Of a DNA stretch of 64,000 nucleotides, positions 28,701 to 40,864 are shown piece after piece. This DNA comes from Acidovorax sp. Leaf191 (GTDB taxonomy: Bacteria > Pseudomonadota > Gammaproteobacteria > Burkholderiales > Burkholderiaceae_C): positions 392,073-456,072 of the forward strand of contig NZ_LMPT01000012.1 of NCBI RefSeq assembly GCF_001424425.1, in the 5' to 3' direction. Within the stretch, counting starts at the first letter, position 1, and each line of letters begins with the position of its first letter. The notes beneath the pieces are model-generated. The model was not told the origin of the DNA and made no database searches. It saw only the letters and a list, made by a program, of their open reading frames with translations. Made by a program: the position numbers and the translations under genes.

Positions 28701-30796
28701 AGGGCGCCTTCGGTGCTGTGCAGGCCACCGCGCTCCTGGCGCACGGCTGCGCTGATGGCCGCAAAGAACGGGCCGGCAGGCAGTTGCTCCAGCGTGCTTG
28801 CCATGCGGCGGCGCCAGTTGGGGTGTACGTCGTCGGTCGTGCCCGGCACGTTGGGCTGCTCGCGCTGGCCCAGCAGGTCCTCCAGCTGCACACCCACCAT
28901 CATGCAGGGCGTGCGTGCCAGGTAGCGGTGCACGGCGGCGGCCAGCGGCGGCGTCATGTCGGGTGCGGACAGCGCGTCCACCGTGATGCCCTCCGGCAGC
29001 AGCCCTTCGGCATCCAGGGCGGCCAACAGCTGCGTGCGGTCCTGCGCGCGCGCCAGCACGCTGCGCACATGCGCATCGTTGTCGAGCCAGCCCAAGGACG
29101 CCTGTACCGCGACGTCGCTGGCAGTCCAGAAGCCCGCCAGCGTGGGCAGGTCGTGGGTGCTGACCACCGCCAGCGCCGCCGTGGGCCACTGCGCCGGTGG
29201 GCGAAACGCGCCGCCCTCCAGCCGTTCGAAGATGAGCGGGCGGTAGGACAGCAAGGCGCGCTCGGCCGACGCTTCGCGCATCACCGGCGCGACATTGCCC
29301 AGGTCTTCGCCGATGACCATGCAGCGGTGGCGGTGGCTTTCGATGGCCACCACCGCCAGCAACGGCTGCAGCGGATAGTTCACATAGGTGCCACCTTCCG
29401 GGCAGGTCCAGAACAGGCGCATCAGCGCCATGACGTGGTCCATGCGTAGGGCACCGGCCGGTGCCATCACTGCAGCCAGCATGCGCTGGAACGACAGGTA
29501 ATGTTCGGCGGCCAGGGCGACCGGATTGACCGGCGGCAAGCCCCAGTCCTGGCCCTGCGTGCTCAGCGGGTCGGGCGGTGCGCCAATGTTCATGCCGCGT
29601 GCGTGGAGCGCCTGCCCGACCCACGTGTCCGTGCCGCCATCTGCCGCGCCCACGGCCAAGTCGCAGTACAGCCCGATGGGCATGAGCTTGCGTGCGCTGG
29701 CACCGGCCTGCGCCAGCTGATCATGTGCGATCCATTGCAGCCACATGCGGTAGGCCACATCGTCGGCATGCTCCAGCACCCAGGCCTGCACAGCGGCACC
29801 CTGCGGGTCCCGCAGGTCCTGGGGCCACGCGGGCCAGCCCCACACCGCGGCATCGCGCGACTGCAGCGCGCACTGGATCGCTTCGTAGCGGGCGTGGGGC
29901 TCCAGCGTGGCTGCATGCTCCGCCCGGAACTGGTCGAACGCCGCGCCGCGGGTGGACTGGGCGGCCCAGGCCGTCCGCCGGAAGGTCTGCCACAGCCGCG
30001 AAAGAGCCGCGTCCTTGAGCGAGGCCACCGCGGTGTAGTCGACCGACGTGCTCTGCTGCGCGGCCTGCAGCCGGGCATTGAAGCCGGGTTCACGGCACAG
30101 CTGCTGCGTGTCTGCGCAGTGCAGGTATTCCGGCACCGCGGTCACGTCGATGTGGTGCACATTCAGCGCCAGCCGGCTGCTCGGGCTGTAGGGGCTGGCC
30201 GCCTCGGGCTGCCCCGGGCGCAGCGCGTGCACGGGGCTCAGCCCGACGAAAGCAGCGCCTTGCGCCGAGGCCAGCGCCACGCACTGCGCCAGGTCGGAGA
30301 AGTCGCCAATGCCCCAGCTGCGCTCGGACCGCAGGGAATACATCTGCGCGGTGATGCCCCACCAGCGTTGTCCCTGGCGCAGCCCGTCGGGCAGCCAGCA
30401 CTGGGCTGGCGCGACGAGGACGGTGCGGTCAACGCCCGCATTGCTGCGCAGTTGGTAGTACCCGGCGGGCAGCGAGTCGGGCAGATCTGCGGCACTGCCG
30501 TGGCCGCGAAGGCGCGGCGCGTCGGTGGGGTGTTCCAGGTCCAGCAACTGCCAGTCGCCCGCGGCGGCCAGCGCGACCCGTGCAGTACTGCCCGCAGCCA
30601 CCACCACGGTGTCGGCGAGCAGGGCGGCATCGGCATGGGGGCCCATGGCGCCGAGTGCGCGCTCCATCACCTGCGTGCTCACCGCCACGGTTTCGCCCCA
30701 AAAGCCCGAGTACTGGTCGGCAATGCCCGCGCGCCGGGCGCGCTGCAAGAGGTCGGCCGACGGCGCGTCGGCCGCAGAGGGCCTGTCAAAACTCAT
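25793..30796 (-). CDS. Fused 4-alpha-glucanotransferase / maltooligosyl trehalose synthase
   Basis: The 1667-residue protein joins two enzymes. Residues 1 to about 690 are MalQ (GH77): the nucleophile is Asp453 in ALRMDHVMALMRLFW, the acid/base Glu497 in VIGEDLGNVAPV, and the third acid lies in VSTHDLPTLAGFW. From about residue 705 (IPRATYRLQLHKDFNF) to the end is TreY (GH13), with LGVSHLYSSPYL, GYDMVDPSRLN and GLRIDHPDGLADP. MalQ rearranges maltodextrins, and TreY converts the reducing end of a maltodextrin to a trehalose unit, which TreZ (the next gene upstream) releases. The reading frame is continuous across the junction, with no stop or frameshift. Confidence 0.93.
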   Translation of the reverse strand: MSFDRPSAADAPSADLLQRARRAGIADQYSGFWGETVAVSTQVMERALGAMGPHADAALLADTVVVAAGSTARVALAAAGDWQLLDLEHPTDAPRLRGHGSAADLPDSLPAGYYQLRSNAGVDRTVLVAPAQCWLPDGLRQGQRWWGITAQMYSLRSERSWGIGDFSDLAQCVALASAQGAAFVGLSPVHALRPGQPEAASPYSPSSRLALNVHHIDVTAVPEYLHCADTQQLCREPGFNARLQAAQQSTSVDYTAVASLKDAALSRLWQTFRRTAWAAQSTRGAAFDQFRAEHAATLEPHARYEAIQCALQSRDAAVWGWPAWPQDLRDPQGAAVQAWVLEHADDVAYRMWLQWIAHDQLAQAGASARKLMPIGLYCDLAVGAADGGTDTWVGQALHARGMNIGAPPDPLSTQGQDWGLPPVNPVALAAEHYLSFQRMLAAVMAPAGALRMDHVMALMRLFWTCPEGGTYVNYPLQPLLAVVAIESHRHRCMVIGEDLGNVAPVMREASAERALLSYRPLIFERLEGGAFRPPAQWPTAALAVVSTHDLPTLAGFWTASDVAVQASLGWLDNDAHVRSVLARAQDRTQLLAALDAEGLLPEGITVDALSAPDMTPPLAAAVHRYLARTPCMMVGVQLEDLLGQREQPNVPGTTDDVHPNWRRRMASTLEQLPAGPFFAAISAAVRQERGGLHSTEGALPALHTADIPRATYRLQLHKDFNFAQARAAVPYLHALGVSHLYSSPYLQATEGSTHGYDMVDPSRLNAEIGTDDDHDALCTALAEHGMGHLLDTVPNHMGVDDAGNRWWRDVLEHGMSSPHATTFDIEWNPANPQTRHRVLLPVLGDHYGKVLESGELQVRFDGDTGRFAVAYWERTFPLDPRSYALVLGAVPLPVAATPGAGQDDLAAVHSLVDALGLLPPHDTPDPALRTTRLRDATVHQQRLAGFASRLAWVRDWIDASLARVNGTPGDAASFDLLDQLLQGQAYRLADWRVAGDDINYRRFFDVNALAAVRMENTEVFDAVHALTFRWLAQGKVSGLRIDHPDGLADPAQYFTRLQQRYQGLLQAQGLPPRALYIVVEKIMAEHEPLPADWQVHGGTGYRFSRLVNGVFVDPDAQDRFDAVYLGFTGHTLAFEDAARECKRLIIETALFSDLAWLVSTLSQITRADRRACDFTRNQLRVALVEVATQFPVYRTYVVPGGAAPSAIDVQHIDWAIAAARRRLGTAEGGVLAFVRTVLMGEDGPAPELRAHFVRRWQQFTAPVMAKAVEDTLFYRYVRLVSLNDVGAEPRRFGLPVSAFHQANMQRARHVPYGLLATSTHDSKRSEDVRARLNVLSELVDEWEATVHALQAAAEPFRRTVDDAAAPSAHDLWALFQALVGIWPATGCDDECLPMLKERIERYMVKAMREAKLQSNWLFPNEAYEDAVRHYIAKALASGEFLHALQAWVQRIAPYGFRNSLCQVAIKLTAPGVPDIYQGCEQWNFSLVDPDNRRPVDFLQLQASLQPLQALYAPGHYPTPADWTSLLGTAADMPAATKQLVTWLLLQLRARHAALLRDAIYLPLAVQGPAASHALAYARVHEGQALVVVCGRLLAAWDAQHRGDWQDTQVSLADAHPALAKPAQWVDLFTGQTLDNAQHLPLSAVLGAVGAGGSRLPFAVLVTQDMIP

Positions 30797-32633
30797 GCGA
30801 ATCCTTCAGTACAGGTCCAGCGGGCGGACCAGGGCTCCCAGGCCCGTGGCGCGCCCTGCTGGCCCTCGATCCATCGGTGCTGGAAGACGGCGACACCCTC
30901 GGGGGCCGGTGGCGCATCGTGCAGGCGCTCAGGGCCCAGGTTGATCTCCAGCCACCACTGCATGCCCTGGCCATAGCGCCATCCCACACGCAGCCCGTGG
31001 GCTCCCACGCGTTCGGCAGTGTGGTCCAGGTTGCGCAATGCGCGGGCGTGCGGCAGCAGCCAGTGGCGCCGCACCTCCAGGGCCTGGCGCACCAGTTCGC
31101 TGCGCTGGCGCGCGGCGGGCGTTTCTGCCTGGGACCAGTCCAGCTGGCTTGCGGCCAGGGTGGCCGCATCGCACGGGTCGGGCAACGCCGCTGCGCCCGA
31201 CAGGACATGGCTGAATTCGCGCTGGCGCCCGCTGCGCACCGCGTCGCGCAGCGCGCCCTCCCAGTTGGCAAAGTACAAAAACGGCGTCGTCGCGCCCCAC
31301 TCGTCGCCCATGAACACCATGGGCGTGGCGGGTGTCAGCAGCGACAACAGCAAGGCCAGCTCCACGGCAGGCCCCGGCACCAGCATCGACAGGCGCTCTC
31401 CGAACGCGCGGTTGCCGATCTGGTCGTGGTTGCCGATGAAGTTCACCAGCAGCGACAGCGGCAGTGGCGCGTCGGCATCCGTCGCCGGACGGCCGTTTGG
31501 AAACGCAAAGCCCTGCGTGAGCACCCGGGCCAGAAGGTCGATGGGGTCTGCCGCGAACTTGGCGTAGTAGGTGTGGGTCTCGCCGGTCAGGGCTACATGC
31601 ACCGCGTGGTGGAAGTCATCGTTCCACTGGCCGTCGTAGTGGCCCGCGGCAGATGCCGGCTGGGCCAGCCGGGCGGGCTGGTTTTTCTCGTTTTCAAGGA
31701 CCAGGTGCACATGCCGGTCGGTGGCCTGCGCCAGCGCATGCACCCGCGTGCTGATCTCTTGCAGGATGTCGGGGTTGCTGTCGTCGGCAATGGCGTGCAC
31801 GGCGTCGAGTCGCAGGCCATCCATGCGGAACTCGTCGATCCAGTACAGCGCGTTGTGCAGGAAGAACGCACGCACCACCTCGCTGCCTTCCAGGTCGAAG
31901 TTGATGGCGCGCCCCCAGGGGCTGTCGTGGCGGTCGGAGAAGAAGGCGGGCGCATAGGTGTGCAGATAGTTGCCGTCCGGCCCGAAATGGTTGTAGACCA
32001 CGTCCAGGAACACGCACAGCCCCAGCGCGTGGGCGGTGTCCACGAAGCGCTTGAGGTCGTCCGGTGTTCCATACGCCGGGTGGGGCGCGAAGGGCAGCAC
32101 GCCGTCGTAGCCCCAGCCCCATTGGCCGCCGAACGTGGCCAGGGGCATGAGTTCGAGGGCGGTGAACCCCATCGCAGCCAGCCGGGGCAGGTGTGCGGCT
32201 GCGGCGGTGTAAGTGCCCTGCGGCGTGAAGGTGCCTATGTGCAGTTCATAGAACACCAGCTCGTGCCAGGGGCGGCCGCTCCAGGCGGTCTGCTCCCAGG
32301 CATAGGCGCCGGGGTCGGACACCACGCACAGGCCGTGGGGCCCGTCCGGAGCCTGGCGGGCGGCAGGGTCGGGCACGCGCGTGTCGCCATTGATCAGCCA
32401 CTGGTAGCGCGTGGATGCCGTCGCTTGCGCCAGCCCGACATGCCACCAGCCGCCCGACAGGCGCTCTGCCGCGGTGTGGCCAAGGGCACCCTGGTTGCCG
32501 CCCGGCGCATGCACCAACGCCACTTGCGACGCCGCAGGCGCCCACAGGCGAAAGTCCGCTCCGGCACGCCGCCGGCGAAGCCGGGCACCGAACGGCATGG
32601 GGTGGCTCACATCCGACGGCTCTGCAGGGCTGT

Positions 32634-32637
<4 letters not shown>
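30793..32637 (-). CDS. treZ: Malto-oligosyltrehalose trehalohydrolase
   Basis: TreZ cleaves the trehalose cap that TreY forms on maltodextrins, releasing free trehalose. The 614-residue GH13 protein has an N-terminal CBM48-like domain (ADFRLWAPAASQVAL), the conserved VYNHFGPDGNYL, the nucleophile in GLRLDAVHAIAD and the acid/base in HLVLENEKN. It overlaps glgX upstream and the malQ/treY fusion downstream by 4 bp each. Confidence 0.95.
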
Positions 32638-34891
<2,254 letters not shown>

Positions 34892-34895
<4 letters not shown>

Positions 34896-36211
34896 GCTGC
34901 AGCCCGGAATTCGCCGTCGAACATGGCCGTCGACGACGCTCGGGTGGCGGGAGCGCGCAGGCGGCCGACCGCGCCCATGGTGCCGTCGGCAGTTCCGCGC
35001 GCAGGAAAGAAATTGCGCGGAACGACGACGATGCCGCTGGGCGTGACGTGAAAGCGCTTGCGGTCCGCCTCCATGTCGAAGCCGATGCGTTCATGGCCGG
35101 GTATGTCGTTGTCCTGGTCGATGATGGCGCGGCGGATGCGGGCCCCGGGGCCGATGCGTGAGCGCTCCATGACGATGCAGTGCTCCAGATGCGCGTTGCG
35201 TTCCACCAGCACGGAGCGGCGCAGCATCGCATGGTCGAGCGACGCGCCGTCCACGATGCTGCCCGAGCCCACGACCGAGCGGTGCAGCACGCCATTTTCG
35301 ATCTGCGCAGACTCGGCCTGGTCGGGGCTCGCGTAGATGGGCCAATGCCTGTTGGTCATGCGAAAGCGCGGGGTGGCGCCCAGGGTGTCGAAGTGGGCAT
35401 CGAAGTAAGCGTCGATGGTGCCCACGTCGCGCCAGTAGCCGTGCTCCTCATACGCGGCGGTGCCGGGGATGGAGTTGGTATTGAAGTCGTACGCCATGAG
35501 GCGGTGCGATTGCAGCATGGTCGGCAGGATGTCGCGGCCGAAATCGCTGTGCCCGGTGGCGTGGGCCTTGCGCAGCGCGTCGAGCAGCACGTCGGCGTTG
35601 AAGAGGTAGTTGCCCATGGAAGCCAGCGTGTGGGTGGTGCTGCCCGGCATGGGGTCGGCCGATGCGGGCTTTTCCACGAACTGGCTGATGCGGTGCTGCG
35701 AGTCGATCTCGACGATGCCGAACTGGTTGCTTTGCGCCAGGGGCACGGGCAGTGTCGCCACGCTCACATGCGCATTGGTGGCGCGGTGAAAGTCCACCAT
35801 CTGGCGCACGTCCATGCGGTAGATGTGGTCCGCACCGAACACAGCCACGATGTCGGGCTGGAAGCTCTCGATCAGGTGGATGTTCTGATAGACCGAATCT
35901 GCCGTGCCCTGGAACCACTCCGGACCATTGCGCATCTGCGGCGGTACCACCGTCACGAAGTGCTGGGGGATGAAGCGCGTCATCGTCCAGGACTGGCGGA
36001 TGTGCTCGATCAGCGACTGCGACTTGTACTGGACCAGCAGGTAGATCGAGTAGATCTCCGAGTTGACCAGGTTGGACAGCACGAAGTCCACGATGCGGTG
36101 CTTGCCGTTGAAAGGTACTGCAGGCTTGCAGCGTTCTGCAGTGAGAGGGTGCAAGCGGGAACCCTCCCCACCTGCCATGACAATCGCCAGTACGTTGGTT
36201 GTGCGTGACAT
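34892..36211 (-). CDS. glgC: Glucose-1-phosphate adenylyltransferase (ADP-glucose pyrophosphorylase)
   Basis: GlgC makes ADP-glucose from glucose-1-phosphate and ATP, the committed and allosterically controlled step of glycogen synthesis. The 439-residue protein has the nucleotide motif [13 protein letters not shown] near the N-terminus, [18 protein letters not shown], the [10 protein letters not shown] sugar-binding site and VEKPAS, and the left-handed beta-helix domain at the C-terminus. It follows glgB by 16 bp and overlaps glgX by 4 bp. Confidence 0.96.
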
Positions 36212-36227
36212 CGGTGCGCTCCAGTAT

Positions 36228-38147
36228 CTATGTCAATCGGTGCCCCTCAGGGCGGTTGGAAAAGAAAACACTGGCCAGCGGCGGCACGGTGATGCGCATG
36301 CTGGCGGGAAGGTCGCCCAAAGGCTCGGCAATGGCCACGGCCGTGCCGGCGTTGCCCACGCCGCTGCCGCCGTAGCACGCGGCGTCGCTGTTCAAGATTT
36401 CGTGCCACATGCCGGCCTGCGGCACGCCGATGCGCACGCCGTACAGGGGGGTGGGGGTCAGGTTGTGCACCGCCAGCACCGTGTCGTTGCCCGCGCGTCG
36501 CAGCATGGCCAGCACCGTGGTGTGGTGCGGCTCCATGGGGGCCCAGGAGAAACCGGCCGGATCGAAGTCGTGCAGGTGCAGCGCGGGCAGCGTGCGGTAG
36601 GCGTGGTTCAGGTCGGTCACCCAGCGCGCCACACCGCCGTGCAGCGCCTTGGCCCACAGGTGCCAGTCGAGCGTGCGCTCGTGGTGCCATTCCTCCACCT
36701 GGCCGAACTCCCCACCCATGAAGAGCAGCTTCTTGCCGGGGTGCGACCACATCAGGCCGTACAGCGTGCGCAGCCCCCCAAAGCGCTGCCACTCGTCGCC
36801 GGGCTGGCGCATCAGCAGGCTCTTCTTGCCGTACACCACCTCGTCGTGCGAGAGCGCCAGCACGAAGTTTTCGTCGAACGCGTAGACGGCCGAGAACCGG
36901 ATGTCGCCCTCATGCCACTGGCGATGGACATGCGCGCGCTGCATGTAGCGCAGCGTGTCGTTCATCCAGCCCATGTTCCACTTCGTGCCGAATCCGAGCC
37001 CGCCGCTTGGCACGGGGCGCGAGACACCGGACCAGGAGGTCGACTCCTCGGCCATCATGTGCACGTCGGGGAACGATTCGCTCACCGCGCCGTTGAGGTC
37101 GCGCAGAAACTGCACCGCCTCCCAGTTCTGGTGGCCGCCGTCGGCGTTGGGCAGCCACTGCCCGGGCTCGCGTGAAAAATCCAGGTACAGCATGGACGAC
37201 ACCGCATCCACGCGCAGGCCGTCAAAGTGGTACTTCTCCAGCCAGAACAGTGCACTGCTGATGAGAAAGTCGCGGACCTCGTAGCGACCGTAGTTGAAGA
37301 TCAGGCTGTTCCACTGAGGGTGAAAGCCCTTGCGCGGGTCCTCGTGCTCGTACAGCGCCGTGCCGTCGAAGCGGGCCAGCGCATGCTGGTCGGACGGAAA
37401 ATGCGAGCCCACCCAGTCCAGGATCACGCCGATACCGTGCTGGTGCAGCGTGTCGACGAACGCCATCAGGTCCTGCGGGTCGCCGTACCGCGCCGTGGGT
37501 GCGAAATAGCCCGTCGTCTGATAACCCCAGGAGCCGTAGAACGGGTGCTCCGCCACGGGCATGATTTCCACATGCGTGAAGCCCATCGCTTCGCAGTGCG
37601 CGGCCAGCCGGTGGGCAATGTCACGGTAGTTGAGCAGCCGCCCGTCTTCGTGCCGCTGCCAGGACCCCAGGTGCACTTCATAGATCGACATCGGGCTGCT
37701 GGCCGATGGCCGGTGGCCGCGCGATGCCATCCATGCACGGTCGCCCCACTGGTAGTCCAGCCGCCAGACCTGCGACGCCGTGCCGGGCGCTGGTTCGGCG
37801 CGCAGTGCATAGGGGTCGGATTTCTCGATCCACACGCCGTGGGCGTCCTGCACACGGTACTTGTACAGGTCCCCCACGCGGACCGCATCTGCCGCACCGA
37901 CCCAGACCCCGGAGCCATCGTCCAGCATCGCCATGGCCGCGGGCTGCCACCCGTTGAACTCGCCGATCAGATCTACGCGCCGTGCATTGGGCGCCCAGAC
38001 GCGGAAGGTGGTTTGGGTGGAGGTGTGGTGCGCGCCCAGCCAGTCGAACTGCCGGTAGCGAGATGCAGCCGCCGAAGGCGGAGTCGGCACGGAGGCCTGC
38101 GGGGGCGTATGGAGCGGCGGCATGGGTGTGAACTCGTTGGAGTCCAT
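36228..38147 (-). CDS. glgB: 1,4-alpha-glucan branching enzyme
   Basis: GlgB cuts alpha-1,4 chains and rejoins them as alpha-1,6 branches. The 639-residue GH13 protein has a proline-rich N-terminus, a CBM48 domain ([20 protein letters not shown]), [14 protein letters not shown], the nucleophile in [14 protein letters not shown] and the acid/base in [10 protein letters not shown] used the ATG at 38147; a TTG lies four codons upstream. It is the first gene of the six-gene glycogen and trehalose operon; its promoter should be in 38160-38300, but I cannot name it with confidence. Confidence 0.94.
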   Translation of the reverse strand: MDSNEFTPMPPLHTPPQASVPTPPSAAASRYRQFDWLGAHHTSTQTTFRVWAPNARRVDLIGEFNGWQPAAMAMLDDGSGVWVGAADAVRVGDLYKYRVQDAHGVWIEKSDPYALRAEPAPGTASQVWRLDYQWGDRAWMASRGHRPSASSPMSIYEVHLGSWQRHEDGRLLNYRDIAHRLAAHCEAMGFTHVEIMPVAEHPFYGSWGYQTTGYFAPTARYGDPQDLMAFVDTLHQHGIGVILDWVGSHFPSDQHALARFDGTALYEHEDPRKGFHPQWNSLIFNYGRYEVRDFLISSALFWLEKYHFDGLRVDAVSSMLYLDFSREPGQWLPNADGGHQNWEAVQFLRDLNGAVSESFPDVHMMAEESTSWSGVSRPVPSGGLGFGTKWNMGWMNDTLRYMQRAHVHRQWHEGDIRFSAVYAFDENFVLALSHDEVVYGKKSLLMRQPGDEWQRFGGLRTLYGLMWSHPGKKLLFMGGEFGQVEEWHHERTLDWHLWAKALHGGVARWVTDLNHAYRTLPALHLHDFDPAGFSWAPMEPHHTTVLAMLRRAGNDTVLAVHNLTPTPLYGVRIGVPQAGMWHEILNSDAACYGGSGVGNAGTAVAIAEPLGDLPASMRITVPPLASVFFSNRPEGHRLT

Positions 38148-38159
38148 GCTCTGCTGCAA

Positions 38160-38478
38160 TGCAACACGAAGTTGCAGGAATTTACAGGGTGACTTTGTAG
38201 GCGGGGGACTACCTACTGAGCAAGCTGACGCTTTGCTATCGGTAACGGCTGCAAAAGTATATTTTTATATAATGTAGCTAAAGGCGATGTAATGGGTATG
38301 CACCTTGGCCGAAAAACCTATGAACAGCCGCGCGAATTCAGTGCTGAGATATTTCGAAAACGGCACGAAATGCTGCTGTCAAAAGAGCGCCCTGCAGGGT
38401 TGGCTTGTCGCATCTTCGCATACGCCATGGTGTAGAAGCTAAGACACCTTTGTGTAGCGCTCTTTTGATTCGGACTTG
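38160..38478. other. Upstream region of glgB and of the AT-rich patch
   Basis: No gene is visible. AT-rich sequence around 38250-38280 (TATATTTTTATATAATG) is likely promoter territory. A candidate minus-strand promoter is TTGCTC and TACAAA separated by 18 bp, roughly 38194-38223; this is weak. The rest contains a long inverted repeat listed separately. Confidence 0.45.
38379..38468. repeat. 90-bp element bounded by perfect 12-bp inverted repeats
   Basis: TCAAAAGAGCGC at 38379-38390 and GCGCTCTTTTGA at 38457-38468 are exact inverted copies about 66 bp apart. The interior holds a further hairpin (GGTGT...ACACC, roughly 38430-38448) and the palindrome CCTGCAGG. It ends just downstream of the stop codon of the next gene, so it could be a terminator-type structure, a MITE-like insertion or a structured RNA. 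Confidence 0.55.
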
Positions 38479-39597
38479 TTATTTGGTGGTGGTGTCCAAT
38501 TGAATTGCCCACTGTCTGCAAGCTGAGTCCATTTGTGGGAGGCGGGGGCGCTCACTCGGAGAATAAGACATCAAAACATTGGCAACAAAGCGATGAGCCT
38601 CTTCATCTTTGCTTGCACAGGCAAAATCCTGCAGATTGCTAAATGCCTCTGAATCAAATGGCTGTTGCGTGTACTCCATCAGTCCAGCACGAAGTACTTC
38701 CTTGCGCACATGAATATTGGATTGCAGGTTCTTTGAAGGTATAAACATAGTATATAGTCTTGCGTATACTTTGTTACCATGAGTTGCGCGGGTGGCGGCT
38801 AATGCTCTCTGAGCGAAGCGTTCAAATTGCTCAGGGGTTCCGCCCCATTTGTTTGTTAGTCTTTCTGCGGGCAGTAAAAGATAGTCTATTTCGTCGGGAA
38901 ATCTTTTCAGTTGTTCAAGCAAGTAATCCTCAAGCTCCTTCTGCGACGCGCCGCCATCTGCCATAACGTACTGGACGGCATACGGCCACAATCGATGGGC
39001 CTTGGCCTGCGAAGAGGCGGACTCCATCCTGGATTTCGCTTCAAAATTTAATGCCTTGAACTCCTTCCATTGATCCTTCGAGACCTCGCTGGAAAAACCA
39101 GGGCCGCGCGCTTCCCAAGCTGCAGAATTCAACAAGCGCACCCAATAGATGTCAGCGATTACCGAATCTGGAGCCATTGCCTTCCAGGCTTCCATGAGTT
39201 TTTTTACCTCCAACGCGCTAAGACCGCGCTGCCAGCGGGCAACATCAATGGCTGATTTAAGGAGTGCAATAGTTTTGGCGTTCCCGTTGCCAAAGGCAAT
39301 ACCCTCTCGGTCCAGATCATTAAATGCAATTTCTGCACATGCAAATTTCTTGTGGCCAATCATTGCAGCAAACTTACCGCGGCTGTCCATTTCAGTCGGC
39401 CACATTGTGCTGTGCAACAAGATCCGCTGCCTCTCGGTTTTGGGAATCGAAAATTTTGCTGGAATTTTTGCTGCTCTTGGGCTAAACAGATGGCTGAAGT
39501 ATTCGTCAAGGCAATCCTGAGGTGTTGCGTTTGCCGCTGCTGTGACAACAGCGGCAGCGATTGCAAGAAAAAATTTTCTAAAGATTTTGGTTTTCAT
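38479..39597 (-). CDS. Exported protein of unknown function
   Basis: The 372-residue product has a clear signal peptide (MKTKIFRKFFLAIAAAVV, cut after ANA). The mature part is charged and helical, with a segment TNKWGGTPEQFERFAQRAL that faintly resembles the DUF4034-type proteins of other proteobacteria. I do not recognise a function. Codon use is much AT-richer than its neighbours, with many A/T third positions. It stands alone between glgB and tRNA-Ser on the minus strand and is probably acquired DNA. Confidence 0.7.
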   Translation of the reverse strand: MKTKIFRKFFLAIAAAVVTAAANATPQDCLDEYFSHLFSPRAAKIPAKFSIPKTERQRILLHSTMWPTEMDSRGKFAAMIGHKKFACAEIAFNDLDREGIAFGNGNAKTIALLKSAIDVARWQRGLSALEVKKLMEAWKAMAPDSVIADIYWVRLLNSAAWEARGPGFSSEVSKDQWKEFKALNFEAKSRMESASSQAKAHRLWPYAVQYVMADGGASQKELEDYLLEQLKRFPDEIDYLLLPAERLTNKWGGTPEQFERFAQRALAATRATHGNKVYARLYTMFIPSKNLQSNIHVRKEVLRAGLMEYTQQPFDSEAFSNLQDFACASKDEEAHRFVANVLMSYSPSERPRLPQMDSACRQWAIQLDTTTK

Positions 39598-40001
39598 TCG
39601 GAATCCTTGAGTTCTAGGCTTATCTGGATATTCTGATATGATGCACTATGTGTGGTGACATGGCCGAGATTCTATGAATTCATGGCGGATGACTATTTGA
39701 TGTTGTACAAAATAGATTGACATGTCGAGCAGCCTTGCATTGTTCCGCCCGGGTTTTCGGGGTCAATGTTTGATTTACATCGAATCATGTCCTGAACGGC
39801 AGGCTCGCGAGCGTGTGGGGGAGCTCTGGGCCGCGAAATTACTGAGGTCTTGCGACAGCGCTATGGCGTAGATTGATATGCAAACCCCCATGCTCAGATG
39901 GCCAACGATGATCCGCTGATGCGGCGCGGGAAAGATGCCCTCGACTTGAGCGCATCACCGCTCGGTTTCGTTTCATATGGATCGATTCTTCCGCCAAGGC
40001 G
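39598..40001. other. AT-rich non-coding region upstream of the exported protein gene
   Basis: About 400 bases without a supported gene. Composition stays low in GC to about 39860 and then returns to normal. I see no transposase remnant, no integrase fragment and no duplicated tRNA-Ser 3' end. The open frame at 39898-40206 is a shadow that runs into the tRNA. Confidence 0.5.
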
Positions 40002-40033
40002 AAAAAAAAGCACCCGGCATAGGGTGCTTTTTT
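40002..40033 (-). terminator. Terminator of tRNA-Ser
   Basis: On the minus strand AAAGCACCC-loop-GGGTGCTTT is followed by a run of eight T, 16 bp after the encoded CCA of tRNA-Ser. A T-run is present on both sides, so it may also work in the other direction. Confidence 0.9.
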
Positions 40034-40048
40034 ACATTTTTTGCTTTC

Positions 40049-40136
40049 TGGCGGAGACGGTGAGATTCGAACTCACGGACGGTTGCCCGTCGGCAGTTTT
40101 CAAGACTGCTGGTTTAAACCGCTCACCCACGTCTCC
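40049..40136 (-). tRNA. tRNA-Ser (UGA anticodon)
   Basis: Minus strand cloverleaf: acceptor GGAGACG, D-arm with TGGGTGAGCGGTTTAAACCA, anticodon stem CAGTC/GACTG-like around CTTGAAA (anticodon TGA), a long class II variable arm with the stem ACGGGCAACCGT, T-arm GTGAGTTCGAATCTCAC and CCA encoded at 40049-40051. Length 88 nt with the long variable arm is typical of serine. Its 3' end faces the AT-rich patch. Confidence 0.95.
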
Positions 40137-40156
40137 GGGCTCGGAAGCTGCGGATT

Positions 40157-40864
40157 CTAGCCGACGGCGGGTGCTTGTTTTTTCAGCATGCCGCGCGTCT
40201 CGATGAACTTCACCACGTCCGCCACGCCCGTCAGGGTCTTGAGGTTGGTCATCACGAACGGCTTGAGGCCCTGGGCTGTGGTGCGCATGCGGGTGGTGTC
40301 GGCGTGCATCACATCCAGGTTGGCGCCCACGTGGGGAGCCAGGTCGGTCTTGTTGATGATGAACAGGTCGCTCTTGGTGATGCCGGGGCCGCCCTTGCGG
40401 GGGATCTTCTCGCCGGCGGCGACGTCGATGACGTAGATAGTCAGGTCCGAGAGCTCAGGGCTGAAGGTCGCGGCCAGGTTGTCGCCGCCGCTTTCCACGA
40501 AGACGATGTCGGCGTTGGGGTGCTCGCCCAGCATGCGGTCGATGGCTTCGAGGTTGATGGAGCAGTCTTCACGGATGGCGGTGTGCGGGCAGCCGCCGGT
40601 CTCCACACCCAGGATGCGCTCGGCGGGCAGGGCGCCGCTCACGGTGAGCAGGCGCTGGTCTTCCTTGGTGTAGATGTCGTTGGTGATGGCGATCAGGTCG
40701 TAGTCGTCGCGCATGGCCTTGCAGAGCATCTCCAGCAGGGTGGTCTTGCCCGAGCCCACCGGGCCGCCGATGCCCACGCGCAGGGGCGGCAGCTGCTTGG
40801 TGCGGTTCGCGATGTGGTGCAGGGCGGTGGCGGAGGTGCTGGAGGTACTGGTGCTGTTGGTCAT
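40157..40864 (-). CDS. ureG: Urease accessory GTPase UreG
   Basis: UreG delivers nickel to urease with GTP hydrolysis. The 235-residue protein has a Ser/Thr-rich N-terminal extension (about 25 residues), the P-loop [11 protein letters not shown], the nickel-binding Cys-Pro-His in [32 protein letters not shown] and the [11 protein letters not shown] base-recognition motif. It overlaps ureF by 4 bp and is the last gene of the operon. Confidence 0.97.
   Translation of the reverse strand: MTNSTSTSSTSATALHHIANRTKQLPPLRVGIGGPVGSGKTTLLEMLCKAMRDDYDLIAITNDIYTKEDQRLLTVSGALPAERILGVETGGCPHTAIREDCSINLEAIDRMLGEHPNADIVFVESGGDNLAATFSPELSDLTIYVIDVAAGEKIPRKGGPGITKSDLFIINKTDLAPHVGANLDVMHADTTRMRTTAQGLKPFVMTNLKTLTGVADVVKFIETRGMLKKQAPAVG

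Noticed and set aside
26690..29449. Long plus-strand open frame of about 919 codons opposite malQ/treY
   Set aside because: It is a GC-skewed antisense shadow of the fused gene, with no family motif.
38160..40049. Genomic island bounded by a duplicated tRNA-Ser 3' end
   Set aside because: I looked for a second copy of the tRNA 3' end near 38160-38300 and found none; no integrase either.
39898..40206. 102-codon plus-strand frame across tRNA-Ser
   Set aside because: It translates the tRNA gene; such frames are classic false genes.
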